Numbered from the stretch's first letter, positions 27,509 to 37,916 are shown. The stretch: 64,000 bases of DNA from Cupriavidus sp. WKF15 (GCF_029278605.1 NZ_CP119572.1:558001-622000), one strand, 5' to 3'. A program made the numbers and translations. Notes: a model not told the origin generated them from the sequence alone.

Positions 27509-28798
27509 GTGATTCAACGTAATCACGCATTCAGGACTGTGAACCCCGAATCCCCATCTGAATTTGCCATTGACCCGGTGCGCGTCGAGTTCCGCAACGT
27601 GGAAACGGAACGCGCATTCCAGCGCCACCATTTGATACGCAGCCGGTCATCCCTTCACTTGACCCTGCTTTTCTGTTCTGCCTTCTATCTGGCCTTTGCC
27701 ATGACGGATGTGGCTGCTCTGGGCTATGGACGTGTGACTTTGGTCCTTTTCGTTGGCCGCATGCTGGTCGCGATCACGGCAGTCATGGGCCTGTATCTCC
27801 TGCGCGATCAATCAGAATCCATCGTTGCCCACTGGTTCGTGGCAAGCGCGGCCGAGGTCGTAGGCATGGCAACCTTCGCGCTTATCGTCTGGTTCCGTCC
27901 GAGTGAAATTCCATGGCATGCGATGTCACTGTGCATCATGCTGATGGTGGTCTATGTCTTCATCCCTAACCGCCTGGTCATCGCAAAGGGTATCGCTATC
28001 GCTGCCACGGCGGCCTTCATCCTGATCGCGGTGGAGAAGGGGACCCTGACCGGGTCAGATGCCCTGACGATGTCCATGCTCTTGCTGCTTGCCAACAGCT
28101 TCGGCCTGGTGGCGGCCCGCCGCTACCATCGGCTTTGGCGCGACGAGTATCGGGCGTTGATGGATTTGAAGCATCAATCGATCCGGGACCATCTCACCGG
28201 CTGTTACAACCGGCGCCATTTGCATGAAGCACTACTGCCGATGGAAATTGCGAGGGCAGAAAGGAGCCGTCACTGGCTGACCCTCGTGGTTTGCGATATC
28301 GACCACTTCAAAAGGATCAACGATACCTTCGGACACCAGACTGGTGATGCCGTGCTTCAACATATCGCGGCCTTGCTTCAGGCGATGACGCGCCGGCATG
28401 TTGATAGCGTGGTGCGCTATGGTGGCGAAGAGTTCTTGCTGGTCCTGTCGCAGACCGACCTTGACGGTGCTTTGTCCGCCGCGGAGCGCCTGCGTGCGGC
28501 GATTGTGGACAATCCGACGGTCGAAGCCGTCAGCGGGAGCATCCCGACTACGGCTAGTTTTGGCGTATTGGCCGTCGATTTTTCGATTGCGGCGCACGGT
28601 GCAACCGAAAAGTCCTTGATTGCCGCTGCCGATGCCCTGCTTTATGAAGCCAAGGAAGCTGGCCGCAACAGTATCCGGTGTGGCGAATGGTCCGATGCAG
28701 CCGCCGGGCGGGTAGTCGGTTCTCTTCCACTAACGATTTACGATTCCGGCTCGCCGGACAGGTACCCGCTTCATGCCGATTGGGCAGAGGCGCAGTAG
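27509..28798 (+). CDS. Membrane-bound diguanylate cyclase (GGDEF)
   Basis: Synthesises cyclic di-GMP. The N-terminal half (about residues 45-200) has roughly six hydrophobic helices and no recognisable sensor domain. The C-terminal GGDEF domain carries an active-type GGEEF motif in VVRYGGEEFLLV and the product-inhibition site RHVD five residues before it. The GTG at 27509 gives 429 aa but lacks a clear ribosome-binding site; another GTG at 27539 is possible. Base composition is slightly lower in GC than its neighbours. Expected outputs are biofilm or motility control, possibly including the pili encoded nearby. Confidence 0.9.
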   Translation: MIQRNHAFRTVNPESPSEFAIDPVRVEFRNVETERAFQRHHLIRSRSSLHLTLLFCSAFYLAFAMTDVAALGYGRVTLVLFVGRMLVAITAVMGLYLLRDQSESIVAHWFVASAAEVVGMATFALIVWFRPSEIPWHAMSLCIMLMVVYVFIPNRLVIAKGIAIAATAAFILIAVEKGTLTGSDALTMSMLLLLANSFGLVAARRYHRLWRDEYRALMDLKHQSIRDHLTGCYNRRHLHEALLPMEIARAERSRHWLTLVVCDIDHFKRINDTFGHQTGDAVLQHIAALLQAMTRRHVDSVVRYGGEEFLLVLSQTDLDGALSAAERLRAAIVDNPTVEAVSGSIPTTASFGVLAVDFSIAAHGATEKSLIAAADALLYEAKEAGRNSIRCGEWSDAAAGRVVGSLPLTIYDSGSPDRYPLHADWAEAQ

Positions 28799-28829
28799 AC
28801 TCCCAGCGACGCTCGGCTCCTGCTTCAGC

Positions 28830-29309
28830 TTAGGAGCCAGCCACCCAGTCGCCGGATTTGCCGCCATGCTTCTCTAGCAGGTGGACATTGCCGATCACCA
28901 TGCCCCGGTCCACCGCCTTGCACATATCGTAAATGGTCAGCAGCGCGACCTGCACCCCGGTCAGCGCCTCCATCTCCACTCCGGTCTGGCCGCGCGTTTC
29001 CGTGCGCACTGTGCAGGTAATGCTGGCGCTCGCCTCATCCAGTGCGAAGTCCACCGCAACCTTGTTAAGCCCGATCGGATGGCACAGCGGAATCAGGTCG
29101 GCAGTGCGCTTGGTCGCCATGATCGCGGCGATTCGCGCGACGCCCAGCACGTCGCCTTTCTTCGCAGTGCCGTCGCGCACGAGCGCGAACGTATCGGGCA
29201 GCATGGTAATGCTGCCAGTGGCCACGGCCACCCGGTGGGTGCTGGCCTTGTCGCCGACATCGACCATGTGGGCCTGTCCGGCGGTATCGAAATGGGTAAG
29301 CTGCGTCAT
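28830..29309 (-). CDS. moaC: Cyclic pyranopterin monophosphate synthase MoaC
   Basis: Molybdenum cofactor biosynthesis, second step, forming cPMP. The family signature [29 protein letters not shown] region spans about residues 50-78 and [10 protein letters not shown] follows. The protein is 159 aa, the usual length. I chose the Met at 29309 ([19 protein letters not shown]), where homology begins. Divergent from the BepA-like protease gene with 72 bases between starts. Confidence 0.96.
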   Translation of the reverse strand: MTQLTHFDTAGQAHMVDVGDKASTHRVAVATGSITMLPDTFALVRDGTAKKGDVLGVARIAAIMATKRTADLIPLCHPIGLNKVAVDFALDEASASITCTVRTETRGQTGVEMEALTGVQVALLTIYDMCKAVDRGMVIGNVHLLEKHGGKSGDWVAGS

Positions 29310-29381
29310 GGCTGGGTCCTGTGCGGCAAGGTGCGGCAACTGCCAGTGGGAACGGGTTGCGCAGGCCGCTATCATAGCAAC

Positions 29382-31166
29382 ATGCCAAAGACCCCATTGC
29401 TTCGCAGGCCAGGCGCCGCCGGCCTTTCCGGACGGCAAGGCGCTGCGCCTGTCGGCCCGGCCTCACATGTCCCTGTGCGGCATGCGAGGCCGTGGCGCCG
29501 CTCGCTGGTGGCGCTGATCGCGCTGGCCATGGTGACGCCTGCGTGGCCCCAGGGTGGCACTCAGGCGTCGCCCGGTACCGCGGTCAAGTCCTTGGCGACG
29601 GTGCCTGCGGAAACCAGCGACCAGGTCTACGACAACCTGAACCGCAGCGTGAAGGCGGGACAGAAATCAGAGTTCGGACTGCGCACCAACAACGCAGTGG
29701 TGGATGCCGCCGGCCTGCAGTTGCCGGACATGGGCGACCCGTCGACCGCCGCACTCTCGCCGGACATGGAAAAGCGCCTGGGCGACCGCATCATGCGCGA
29801 AATCCGGCGCGATCCGCAGTACGTGCCGGATCCGCTGCTGTCCGATTACCTCAATGCGCTGGGCTACCGGCTGGTGCAGGCGGCGCGGCGCCAGAACATC
29901 TCGGGCTCGACCGGCGCCGGGACCTTCGCCACCGGTTTTGACCTGTTCGGCGTGCGCGACCGCAGCATCAACGCTTTTGCCCTGCCGGGCGGCTATATCG
30001 GTGTGCATACGGGCCTGCTGGTGCAGTCCGAGACCGAGTCGGAACTCGCATCGGTGCTCGGCCACGAAATCGGCCACGTGATGCAGCGCCATATCGCGCG
30101 CGGCATTACCCAGCAGGACCAGTCAATGTGGATCGCGCTGGCCTCGATGGTGCTGGCCGGGCTGGCGGCCACGCGCAGCCCCGACGCCGCCGCCGCGCTC
30201 GCGATGGGCGGGCAGGGCGCGGCCATCGCCAACCAGCTGTCGTTCTCGCGCGGCGCCGAGCGCGAGGCCGACCGCGTCGGCTTCCAGATCATGACGGCGG
30301 CCGGGTTCGACCCGCAGGGCATGCCGGACTTCTTCCAGCGTCTGCAGCGCGCTTCGGGCACGGCGGAGAACTCGGTGCCTTCCTATGTCCGGACCCACCC
30401 GCTCACCTCCGAGCGGATTGCCGACATGCAGGACCGCGTCAGCCACGTGGCGGCACGCAAGGTGTCCAATACGCCGGAATACGAGTTTGCGCGCGCGCGA
30501 GCGCGCGTTATCCAGGAAACCTCGCCCAGCGATCTGCAGAACCTGCGTGCTGCCGTGCGCGCTCAGCTGGCCGGTGCATCCGCCTTGCGCTTGCCGGCGC
30601 TGCACTACGGCCTGGCCTTCATCGAGCAGCGCCTGGGCCGCTACCCGGCTGCCGAGCAGGAACTGGCCGAGGCGCGCCGCCTGTACGGCAATATTCCGGG
30701 CGCCAGTTCGGGCAGCCCGATGCTGGATGTGATGGCGATCGAACTCGCGCGCCAGCAGGGCCGCGTGCCCGAGGCGATGAACCAGGCCACGGCGTCGATG
30801 AAGGCCTTCCCGCTGTCGCACGCGGTGGCGCTCACCTATGGGGACACGCTGCTGGGTACCGGCCAGTACGATGCGGCGGTAACGTTCCTGCGTGAACGCA
30901 CGCGGCAGGAGACCGGGCGCAGCGAATGGTGGGACATGCTGGCGCGTGCCTACGCCGGGCAAGGCAAGCGTGTGCAGCAGCACCAGGCGCTGGCGGAGAA
31001 GTATGCGATGGATGGCGCCTACCAGGCCGCGATCGAACAGCTGCAGATCGCGCGCAAGGCCGGCGATGGCGATTTCTACACGCTGTCCGAGGTCGATGCG
31101 CGGTTGCACCAGCTCCAGCGCCAGTACCGCGAGGAACGGCAGGACAACAAGGGCATGCCCAACTAG
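29382..31166 (+). CDS. bepA: BepA-like M48 metalloprotease with TPR repeats
   Basis: Periplasmic chaperone-protease for outer-membrane protein and LPS-assembly quality control. The zinc site HEIGH lies at residues 228-232, with the third ligand in [12 protein letters not shown]. The C-terminal part (about 400-590) is a helical TPR-like array. A hydrophobic segment at 41-57 ending in WPQ is the signal peptide, preceded by an unusually long basic N-terminus of 40 residues. At 594 aa it is about 100 longer than E. coli BepA. The first ATG in frame after moaC was used, and a shorter start is possible. Confidence 0.9.
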   Translation: MPKTPLLRRPGAAGLSGRQGAAPVGPASHVPVRHARPWRRSLVALIALAMVTPAWPQGGTQASPGTAVKSLATVPAETSDQVYDNLNRSVKAGQKSEFGLRTNNAVVDAAGLQLPDMGDPSTAALSPDMEKRLGDRIMREIRRDPQYVPDPLLSDYLNALGYRLVQAARRQNISGSTGAGTFATGFDLFGVRDRSINAFALPGGYIGVHTGLLVQSETESELASVLGHEIGHVMQRHIARGITQQDQSMWIALASMVLAGLAATRSPDAAAALAMGGQGAAIANQLSFSRGAEREADRVGFQIMTAAGFDPQGMPDFFQRLQRASGTAENSVPSYVRTHPLTSERIADMQDRVSHVAARKVSNTPEYEFARARARVIQETSPSDLQNLRAAVRAQLAGASALRLPALHYGLAFIEQRLGRYPAAEQELAEARRLYGNIPGASSGSPMLDVMAIELARQQGRVPEAMNQATASMKAFPLSHAVALTYGDTLLGTGQYDAAVTFLRERTRQETGRSEWWDMLARAYAGQGKRVQQHQALAEKYAMDGAYQAAIEQLQIARKAGDGDFYTLSEVDARLHQLQRQYREERQDNKGMPN

Positions 31167-31190
31167 ATCCGGTCGGCCCTGTCGGCCCGC

Positions 31191-31769
31191 TCAGGCGGCC
31201 GCCGGCCGCGGGTCGCGGATGAAGCCGAAGCGTTTCGGCACTTCGTTGGCGGCAATCGGTTCGATCGGGATGTCGCGGCCGTCATGGTGGAACACGCCGA
31301 GGTCCGCGCCGCACGCGTCGCCATGCCATTCGCATGCGCCGCTGAAGAGGTCGAGGTCGTGGTCGTGCAGCAGCGCGGCGTGCGAATCTCCGTCCTCGCC
31401 TTCAATCCTGCCAGCCAGCACGACATTGCCCTGTTCATCGGCATGGCAGGCCTGCACGTCGAACGCGCGTCGCGTGGTCGTGCGTAGCTTGCCTTCATGC
31501 AGTCGCACGACCCACGGCGCATAGGCCAGCGACACAAAGACGCGCTGCGGCCCATTCTGGAAGTACCAGGCGCCGCGCTCGTCATGCAGGTAGTTGCGCT
31601 CGATGAACGCGACCAGCGTTTCATGCCGGATCGGGTCGCCCGACAGGCCGTGCTGCTGCGCGAACTCATTGCGCAGGCGCCATTGGCCGCGGCGATCCAG
31701 CGCCAGCCAGCCGTAGCAGTGGGGCACATCGGGCCAGCGTGCCAGTGCTTGCCGGACTGATTCATCCAT
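31191..31769 (-). CDS. Conserved hypothetical protein (DUF2946-type naming uncertain)
   Basis: A 192-aa soluble protein that I recognise as a conserved Burkholderiales protein but cannot assign confidently to a numbered family. It is rich in Trp, His and Asp and contains CYGWLALDRRGQWRLRNEF, AWYFQNGPQRVFVSLAYAPWV and HDHDLDLFSGACEWHGDACG. GAGGAGA lies just before the chosen ATG at 31769. No signal peptide or helix is seen. It may form an operon with the YheT-like hydrolase gene, 32 bases upstream on the same strand. Function unknown. Confidence 0.78.
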   Translation of the reverse strand: MDESVRQALARWPDVPHCYGWLALDRRGQWRLRNEFAQQHGLSGDPIRHETLVAFIERNYLHDERGAWYFQNGPQRVFVSLAYAPWVVRLHEGKLRTTTRRAFDVQACHADEQGNVVLAGRIEGEDGDSHAALLHDHDLDLFSGACEWHGDACGADLGVFHHDGRDIPIEPIAANEVPKRFGFIRDPRPAAA

Positions 31770-31801
31770 GATCGTGTCTCCTCGTTGCTGACGTGCCGGC
31801 T

Positions 31802-32869
31802 TCAGGACATGCTGTCGAAGAAGCGCAGGATCCGGGCGGGCAGCCATTCGATATGCCCGCTGAACGGCAACAGCGGCAGTTGTCCCAGCAGGCCCGCCCG
31901 TGGCGTCATGAAGCCGACGTGGCCGCCGTGCTCGGGCTGCTCCAGCCAGACCTGCGGGCTGACGTCGGCGGGGCCCGGCAGGTAGCGGCCTGGCAGGAAC
32001 GGATCGTTGCGCGCGTTGAGCACGAGCGTCGGCACGGCAATCTCGCCCAGCACGGGCTTGCTCGATGCGCGTTTCCAGTAGTCGTCGGTATCGCGAAAGC
32101 CATGCAGCGGCGCGGTCACGACATTGTCGAATGCGTACAGGTCACGGCTCGCCAGCATGGCGTCGCGGTCGAACAGACCGGGATACTGATCCAGCTTGGC
32201 CAGTGACTTGCGCTTGAGCGTCTGCAGGAACATGCGCGTGTAAAGCATGTTGAAACCGGCGGACAACGCCGCGCCGCCGGCGGCCAGATCCAGTGGCGCT
32301 GAAATGGCCGCGGCCGCGCGCAGGTATCCGGCCGCGCCGCCCTGTTCGCCAAGGTAGCGCAGCAAGGCGTTGCCGCCCAGCGAGATGCCCACCGCCAGCA
32401 TCGGCCTGCCGTCGGCGCAGTGCTCGCGGCGCAGGCGCTCGAGAATCCAGCGGATCTCGGCGGAATCGCCGGAATGGTAGAAGCGCGGCGCGCGATTGAG
32501 TTCGCCCGAGCAGCCGCGGAAGTGCGGGATCACGCCTTGCCAGCCGCGCGGCTGCAGCGCGTGCATCAGCGCCTGCGCGTAATGGCTGCCGGAATCGCCC
32601 TCCAGCCCATGGAACATCACCAGCAGCGGCGTGTGGGCGCGCACGGGGTGCGTGGTCCAGTCCAGCTCGATAAAGTCCTGGTCAGGCGTTTCCCAGCGCT
32701 CGCGGCGAAAGTGCACACGCGGCGGGCGTTGCGTAAAGCGCGCGGGAATGATGGTCTGGGCGTGCCCGCCCCGCAGCCACCACGGCATGGCGATGCCTTC
32801 GCCATAAGCCTGGACGGATGGATTGGCCTGGGTGGTGGGTGGCAGGCGATGGTGCGGAAGCTGCGTCAT
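31802..32869 (-). CDS. Alpha/beta hydrolase of the YheT family
   Basis: A 355-aa hydrolase. The nucleophile elbow GISLGGN, the oxyanion-side HGLEGDSGSHYAQ segment, the acid in NARNDPF and the His in HGGHVGF complete the catalytic triad. The opening WWLRGGHAQTI is a clear YheT signature. By family it is an esterase with poorly known natural substrate. It sits in a minus-strand run with the SnoaL-like and waaF genes, separated by short gaps. Confidence 0.92.
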   Translation of the reverse strand: MTQLPHHRLPPTTQANPSVQAYGEGIAMPWWLRGGHAQTIIPARFTQRPPRVHFRRERWETPDQDFIELDWTTHPVRAHTPLLVMFHGLEGDSGSHYAQALMHALQPRGWQGVIPHFRGCSGELNRAPRFYHSGDSAEIRWILERLRREHCADGRPMLAVGISLGGNALLRYLGEQGGAAGYLRAAAAISAPLDLAAGGAALSAGFNMLYTRMFLQTLKRKSLAKLDQYPGLFDRDAMLASRDLYAFDNVVTAPLHGFRDTDDYWKRASSKPVLGEIAVPTLVLNARNDPFLPGRYLPGPADVSPQVWLEQPEHGGHVGFMTPRAGLLGQLPLLPFSGHIEWLPARILRFFDSMS

Positions 32870-32924
32870 GCCGGCTCGATGATGCGAAGGGCCGTGCGCG
32901 AAGGCGCGCGGCCGGTGGCCGCCT

Positions 32925-33365
32925 TCAGTGCAGCGCCTGCCCCGGCGCCGCGGCCACGGAGGCTACCTGCACGGCATTGGCCGGGCTGCAGTGGATATGC
33001 GCGAGCCGCCAGCCCTCGTGGTTCTGCATCAGCACATAGGTGGTATGCACGTACAGGTCCGCTTCGACCCGGCCCGTGCCGAAGCGCAAGGCCTCGGTCA
33101 CGTCGAAGATCGACACGCCCAGCGATGCATGGCTGCTGGTCTCGATCGCGTCGATCAGCACCGGCTGTTCTTCAAGCAGTTGCGAGAACGCCTGGCGCAG
33201 GTGTTCGTGGCCGATCAGGCGCTGCCCGTCAGGCATGACGCAGGTGATCGAGTCTTCGTCGAGCCACAGTCGCAGCGCGCCCTCGGCGTCGCGCAGTTTC
33301 ATGGCCTCGCGGAAGGCCTGGACAATGTCTTCCGCGGAATCGAACAGACGGGCAAAACGGGGCAT
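32925..33365 (-). CDS. SnoaL/NTF2-like fold protein
   Basis: A 146-aa single-domain protein with the cone-shaped NTF2 pattern: helix-rich start (AEDIVQAFREAMKLRDAEGALRLW kept short here), followed by DEDSITCVMPDGQRLIGHEHLRQAF and three to four beta strands ending in WRLAHIHCSP. The family (DUF4440/SnoaL-like) includes enzymes and binding proteins, so no reaction is assigned. Adjacent to waaF by 17 bases. Confidence 0.8.
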   Translation of the reverse strand: MPRFARLFDSAEDIVQAFREAMKLRDAEGALRLWLDEDSITCVMPDGQRLIGHEHLRQAFSQLLEEQPVLIDAIETSSHASLGVSIFDVTEALRFGTGRVEADLYVHTTYVLMQNHEGWRLAHIHCSPANAVQVASVAAAPGQALH

Positions 33366-33382
33366 GGTCGCGATGTCAGGAG

Positions 33383-34405
33383 TCAGGGCCGGTGCAGCAG
33401 CTTGCGCAGTTCAACGAACACCATCTCGGGCTCGATGTCCTTCAGGCAGCGCATGTGTCCCAGGGGACACTCGTGTTTGAGGCACGGACTGCATTCGAGT
33501 TGCAGCCACATGATACTCGCAGCCTGTGACAGGGGCGGCGTCTGGCGCGGATCGCTGGAGCCGAACACGGCCACCTGCGGCCGGTTCAGCGCGGCGGCGA
33601 TATGCATCAGGCCGGTATCGTTGCAGACCGCGGCCTCGGACAGCGCCAGCAGGTCGATGGCGTCGTCGAGCGAGGTCTGGCCGCACAGGTTGCGCACGAA
33701 CGGGGCTTCGCGCGCGATCTCGGCGGCGGCATCCGCGTCGGCGGCGGCCCCCAGCGTGATCATCTGGGCATACGGATACGAGCGCCGCAGCATCTGCGCC
33801 AGCCTGGCGAAATGCGCAGCCGGCCAGCGCCGCGCGGGGCCGAAGCCGGCACCCGGGCAGAAGGCGATCAGGCGCGTCTGCGGCGGTATGCCGAAGCGCT
33901 CGGCCGTAGCGGCAATACGGTTCGGGTCGGTGCGCAGGCGCGGTTCGGGCAATTCCGCCGGCGGCTTGGCGCCGGGCCGCAGCGCCAGGCGCGCGTAGTG
34001 CTCGGCCATGGCCGGGCGGCCGTTGCGCGGCGGGTTGGCGTGGCGCACGTTCAGCATGCCGAAACGCGACTCGCCACGGTAGCCGACGCGCAGCGGAATG
34101 CCGGCGAGCCATGGGATCAGCGCCGACTTGAGCGTGTCCGGCAGCACGTAGGCCATGTCGTAGCCTTCGTTCTTGAGCTGCTGGGCGAACATGAAGCGCG
34201 CCGAAAGCTGCAGCGTGCCGTGGGTGAGATGGCTCGGGAACACCCTGCCCATCTCCGGCATGCGCGCCAGCACCGGGCCCACCCATTTGGGCGCTAGGGC
34301 GTCGATGACCAGCCGCGGATGGCGCGCCTTGAGCAGCGCGAACAGCGGCTGGGCCATCAGGGCGTCGCTGATCCGGTCGGGGGCGATGACGAGGGCTTTT
34401 TTCAT
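33383..34405 (-). CDS. waaF: ADP-heptose:LPS heptosyltransferase II (WaaF)
   Basis: Glycosyltransferase family 9 enzyme that adds the second heptose to the lipopolysaccharide inner core at the cytoplasmic membrane face. It opens with a GT-B-type MKKALVIAPDRISDALMAQPL, and carries FCPGAGFGPARRWPAAHFA and the donor-site segment CNDTGLMHIAAALNRP. The 340-aa length is typical. No heptose-synthesis genes adjoin; the neighbours are the SnoaL-like gene and the small zinc-finger gene. Confidence 0.93.
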   Translation of the reverse strand: MKKALVIAPDRISDALMAQPLFALLKARHPRLVIDALAPKWVGPVLARMPEMGRVFPSHLTHGTLQLSARFMFAQQLKNEGYDMAYVLPDTLKSALIPWLAGIPLRVGYRGESRFGMLNVRHANPPRNGRPAMAEHYARLALRPGAKPPAELPEPRLRTDPNRIAATAERFGIPPQTRLIAFCPGAGFGPARRWPAAHFARLAQMLRRSYPYAQMITLGAAADADAAAEIAREAPFVRNLCGQTSLDDAIDLLALSEAAVCNDTGLMHIAAALNRPQVAVFGSSDPRQTPPLSQAASIMWLQLECSPCLKHECPLGHMRCLKDIEPEMVFVELRKLLHRP

Positions 34406-34517
34406 GAGTGGGGCGAAGCTTGCCCGCGCGTCAGCGCGACGGGCGGGAACGCCAACGCCCCGGGGCGCCGGCAGGCGGCCCGGAGCGTCGGGGTGCTGCG
34501 GAAGCGGCTCAGGCTGC

Positions 34518-34712
34518 TCAGTGGTGGCCCTTCAGCACGGTGCCCGGCTTGAGCTTGTACACCGTGCCGCAGTACGGGCACTTGGCTTCGCCGGTGTCGA
34601 CCACATCCAGGAACACGCGCGGGTGGTAGTTCCAGGCCGGCGTGTTGGCGGTGGGACAATGCAGCGGAATGTCTTCGGCGCCGATTTCGACGATGTTGGC
34701 GGTTTGCGTCAT
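34518..34712 (-). CDS. Small zinc-finger domain protein (zf-CHCC type)
   Basis: A 64-aa protein with the pattern C-x...-H-x-R...C-P-Y-C-G-T that binds one zinc (HCPTANTPAWNYHPRVFLDV and KCPYCGTVYKL). Relatives are associated with respiratory complex I as an accessory subunit homologue, or occur beside waaF and ilvE in beta-proteobacteria. It precedes waaF by 112 bases on the same strand. The function here is unproven. Confidence 0.88.
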   Translation of the reverse strand: MTQTANIVEIGAEDIPLHCPTANTPAWNYHPRVFLDVVDTGEAKCPYCGTVYKLKPGTVLKGHH

Positions 34713-34949
34713 GGTGTTGCGGGTGTCGTGCTTCGGATTGGGTCGGGCTTGCGCCGTGCCGGCAAGGCCGGATGGACGTCAGCCACTTCTTGTCTGGTTT
34801 GCCGATTGCGCCGGACATCCCGGCCGCGGCAAAGGCAATATTGTAAGCTGCGGGGCCATGGGTGCCAACGCGGCAGACCGTGAAAGGCGGTCTAAAATGC
34901 CCGCTTTCGCATCGTTCTCCCCCAAATTCCTGTCCCTGGACCCGTTCCC

Positions 34950-37916
34950 GTGCCATCTTTCATCCCTCCCGGCCCCGAAGCGGACCCCGACAGCGGCTCG
35001 CCGGCCTGGCAGCAGGCGCTGGAAGCGCTGCAGGGGCTGGCAGGAGGGGCCGCGGCCGCCGGCAACGCTCCCGATCGCCGCCTGCTGTGGGCACTGACGC
35101 TGGACGCGGACGGCGCCGTCGGCGCGATCGAGCCGCTCGAGCAGATGCGCGGCGCACGCGGGTGGGGCAAGCCACGGCCGGTGCCGCTGGCGCGCGTGGC
35201 CGAGGACGGGCAACTGCCGCCATGGGATGCGCGCGTCGCGCAAGCCATCCGGCGCGACCAGTCGCATAACCGGCGCTACATGCTGGACCGGGCGGCAGCC
35301 ATCGTGGCACTGATCGGGCATCCGGCGGTCGTGCTGGCCCGCTCGCCGGAACAGGTGCTGGAGGTGACCGAAGGGGCGCCCGCGCTCGAGGCCGTGCACA
35401 CCAACGGCCGCTATGTGCTGCGGATCTATCCCCCGCTGCGCGAAGCGCCCGCCATGGACGCCTATCTGCCGGCCGCGGCACGGCAGGACGCCGAAGCCCT
35501 GCGCCAGGTCACGGTGCTGCGCGACGGCCCGCAGCGCTTGCGCGTGATCCGTTTCACGCCGGCGCAACAAGGCGCGGCGCGGCTGATTGCCGACGGCCTC
35601 GCCATCCCGGAAGCCGGCCGCGCGCAACTGGACAGCACGCTGCGCGCGCTGGCCGGGCATTTCCAGGTCGAGGCGGATCCCACCGGCGCCGTGCGCGAAC
35701 TGGAGCCCGAATCGCGGCTGCGCGCCGAAGTCGCGCCGCATGGCCGCGGCATCGCGCTGCGGCTGGTGGTGACGCCGCTGGGGCCGCTCGGCCCGCGCGT
35801 GGCGCCCGGCGCCGGCCGCGAACGGCTGATGGCCAACGTGCGCGGCGAAACGCTCGCGGCGCAGCGCGACCTGGAAGCGGAACTGGCCCACGTGGCCGAG
35901 ATCTTCGCCGAGCTGCCGTTCCTGGTGCCGCTGGCCCCGCCCGGCGGCGAGCACAGCTGGGTGCTCGACGATCCCGAAGACGCGCTGGCCGTCGTGGAGG
36001 CGCTGCCGCGCCTGCCCGCCGTGCTGGCGCTGGAGTGGCCGCGCGGCAAGGAGATGCGCGTGGTGGCCGCGGATCTGCCGCAGCTCAGCGTGACCGTCGA
36101 AACCCGCAACGCGTGGTACCGGCTGGTGGGTGAGCTGCGCGTGGCCGAGGGCCTGGTGCTCGAGCTCGGCAAGCTGATCGACTGGACCGGCAGCCACGCC
36201 GGCCGCTTCGTGCCGATGGGGCAGGGCGTGTACGTGGCGCTCACGCGCACCTTGCGAGGCCGCTTGCGCGACCTCGCGGGCGTGGCCGACCGCGTGCCAG
36301 ACGGTATTCGCGTCCCGTTGATGGCCGCGCCGTGGCTCGACGACGTGCTGGCCGGCGCGGGCGTCGATCCCGATGCGCACTTCCGCCGGCGGCTGGCCCG
36401 CCTGCGTGCCGCGCGCGAGACCGACATCGCCCTGCCGGCCAACCTGGCGGCGGAACTGCGCCCGTACCAGCATGACGGCTTCCGCTGGGCCATGACGCTG
36501 GCCGCAGCCGGGCTCGGAGCCTGCCTGGCCGACGACATGGGCCTGGGCAAGACGCTGCAGGCACTGGCGGTGTTACTGGCCCGCGCGGGCGGCGGCGCGG
36601 GCCTGGTGGTCGCGCCGACCTCCGTCTGCGGCAACTGGGCCGCCGAGGCGCGGCGCTTCGCGCCGACGCTGAACGTACACGTCTATGCCGAGGGCGAGCG
36701 CGAGACCATGCTCGCGCAGGCGGGGGCGGGCAACCTGGTGATCGTCTCCTACACGCTGCTGCAGCAGGCGCGCCAGGCGTTTTGCGCGCGCGAGTGGCAC
36801 ACCGTCGTCGCCGACGAGGCGCAGGCCATCAAGAATGCCGCATCGCGCCGCGCGCAGGCGCTGTTCGACCTGCCGTCGGGCTTTCGCATGGCGCTGTCCG
36901 GCACGCCGGTGGAAAACCGGCTGGCCGAGCTCTGGTCGGTGATGCGCTTCTGCAATCCGGGGCTGCTCGGCTCGCTGGTCCGCTTCAACGAGCACTTCGC
37001 CAATCCGATCGAGCGCAGCGGCGCGCGTGAAGTCCGGCAGCGGCTGCGGCGCATGATCGCGCCATTCGTGCTGCGCCGGACCAAGGCGCAGGTCCTTGAC
37101 GATCTGCCGGCGCGCACCGAGCTGGTCATCCGCGTGGAGCCGGAGCCCGTAGAGGCTGCGCATTACGAAGCGCTGCGCCGGCAGGCCCAATCCGAGGCTG
37201 AAGCCGCGCTGGCGCGTGTCGAAGCCGCGCGCAAGGCCACGCGCGGCGCACCGGAAGGCGCGCGCGCCAGGGCCGTTGCACAGGCACAGTTCCAGGCTGA
37301 GGCGCGCATCCACGTGCTGGCGCAACTGATGCGGCTGCGCCGTGCCGCCTGCGATGCGCGGCTGGTCACGCCTGAAATCGGACAGGAGGGCGCCAAGCTG
37401 CGGACCTTCGTCGAGCTTGCCGGCGAACTCGCGGCCAACGGCCACAAGGTGCTGGTGTTCAGCCAGTTCGTGGACTTCCTGCGCCTGCTCAGGCAGGGGC
37501 TGGAGCGCGCGGGCCTGGCGCTGCAGTACCTGGATGGCGCCACGCCGGCCGCGGAGCGTACCCGGCGCGTGGCGGCCTTCCAGGCCGGCGAGGGCGATGT
37601 CTTCCTGATCAGCCTGAAGGCCGGCGGCTTCGGCCTGAACCTGACCGCCGCGGACTACGTGATCATCGCCGACCCGTGGTGGAACCCCGCCGCCGAAGAC
37701 CAGGCCATGGGCCGCGCCCACCGGATTGGCCAGCAGCGGCCCGTCACGGTGTACCGGCTGATCACGGCGGGGACCATCGAAGAGCGCATTGTCGAGTTGC
37801 ACAAGGACAAGCGGGCGCTGGCGGACGGCCTGCTGGAAGCCGACGAAGAAGCCACGTCCGGCATCGGCGCGCCACTGCCGGACGTGGATGAACTGGTCGC
37901 GCTGCTGCGGCGCTGA
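34950..37916 (+). CDS. SNF2-family DEAD/DEAH helicase (bacterial SNF2/HepA-like)
   Basis: A 988-aa ATP-dependent DNA translocase. The N-terminal 450 residues form a bacterial SNF2-associated region without a visible SWIM zinc finger. The motor has DDMGLGKT, ADEAQAIKN, SGTPVENR, and in the second lobe SLKAGGFGLNLTAADYVI and GRAHRIGQ. The start is GTG at 34950; the upstream part is short and has no better start. Possible roles are transcription recycling or DNA repair, as in RapA or relatives. It stands alone and divergent from the zinc-finger gene. Confidence 0.9.
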   Translation: MPSFIPPGPEADPDSGSPAWQQALEALQGLAGGAAAAGNAPDRRLLWALTLDADGAVGAIEPLEQMRGARGWGKPRPVPLARVAEDGQLPPWDARVAQAIRRDQSHNRRYMLDRAAAIVALIGHPAVVLARSPEQVLEVTEGAPALEAVHTNGRYVLRIYPPLREAPAMDAYLPAAARQDAEALRQVTVLRDGPQRLRVIRFTPAQQGAARLIADGLAIPEAGRAQLDSTLRALAGHFQVEADPTGAVRELEPESRLRAEVAPHGRGIALRLVVTPLGPLGPRVAPGAGRERLMANVRGETLAAQRDLEAELAHVAEIFAELPFLVPLAPPGGEHSWVLDDPEDALAVVEALPRLPAVLALEWPRGKEMRVVAADLPQLSVTVETRNAWYRLVGELRVAEGLVLELGKLIDWTGSHAGRFVPMGQGVYVALTRTLRGRLRDLAGVADRVPDGIRVPLMAAPWLDDVLAGAGVDPDAHFRRRLARLRAARETDIALPANLAAELRPYQHDGFRWAMTLAAAGLGACLADDMGLGKTLQALAVLLARAGGGAGLVVAPTSVCGNWAAEARRFAPTLNVHVYAEGERETMLAQAGAGNLVIVSYTLLQQARQAFCAREWHTVVADEAQAIKNAASRRAQALFDLPSGFRMALSGTPVENRLAELWSVMRFCNPGLLGSLVRFNEHFANPIERSGAREVRQRLRRMIAPFVLRRTKAQVLDDLPARTELVIRVEPEPVEAAHYEALRRQAQSEAEAALARVEAARKATRGAPEGARARAVAQAQFQAEARIHVLAQLMRLRRAACDARLVTPEIGQEGAKLRTFVELAGELAANGHKVLVFSQFVDFLRLLRQGLERAGLALQYLDGATPAAERTRRVAAFQAGEGDVFLISLKAGGFGLNLTAADYVIIADPWWNPAAEDQAMGRAHRIGQQRPVTVYRLITAGTIEERIVELHKDKRALADGLLEADEEATSGIGAPLPDVDELVALLRR

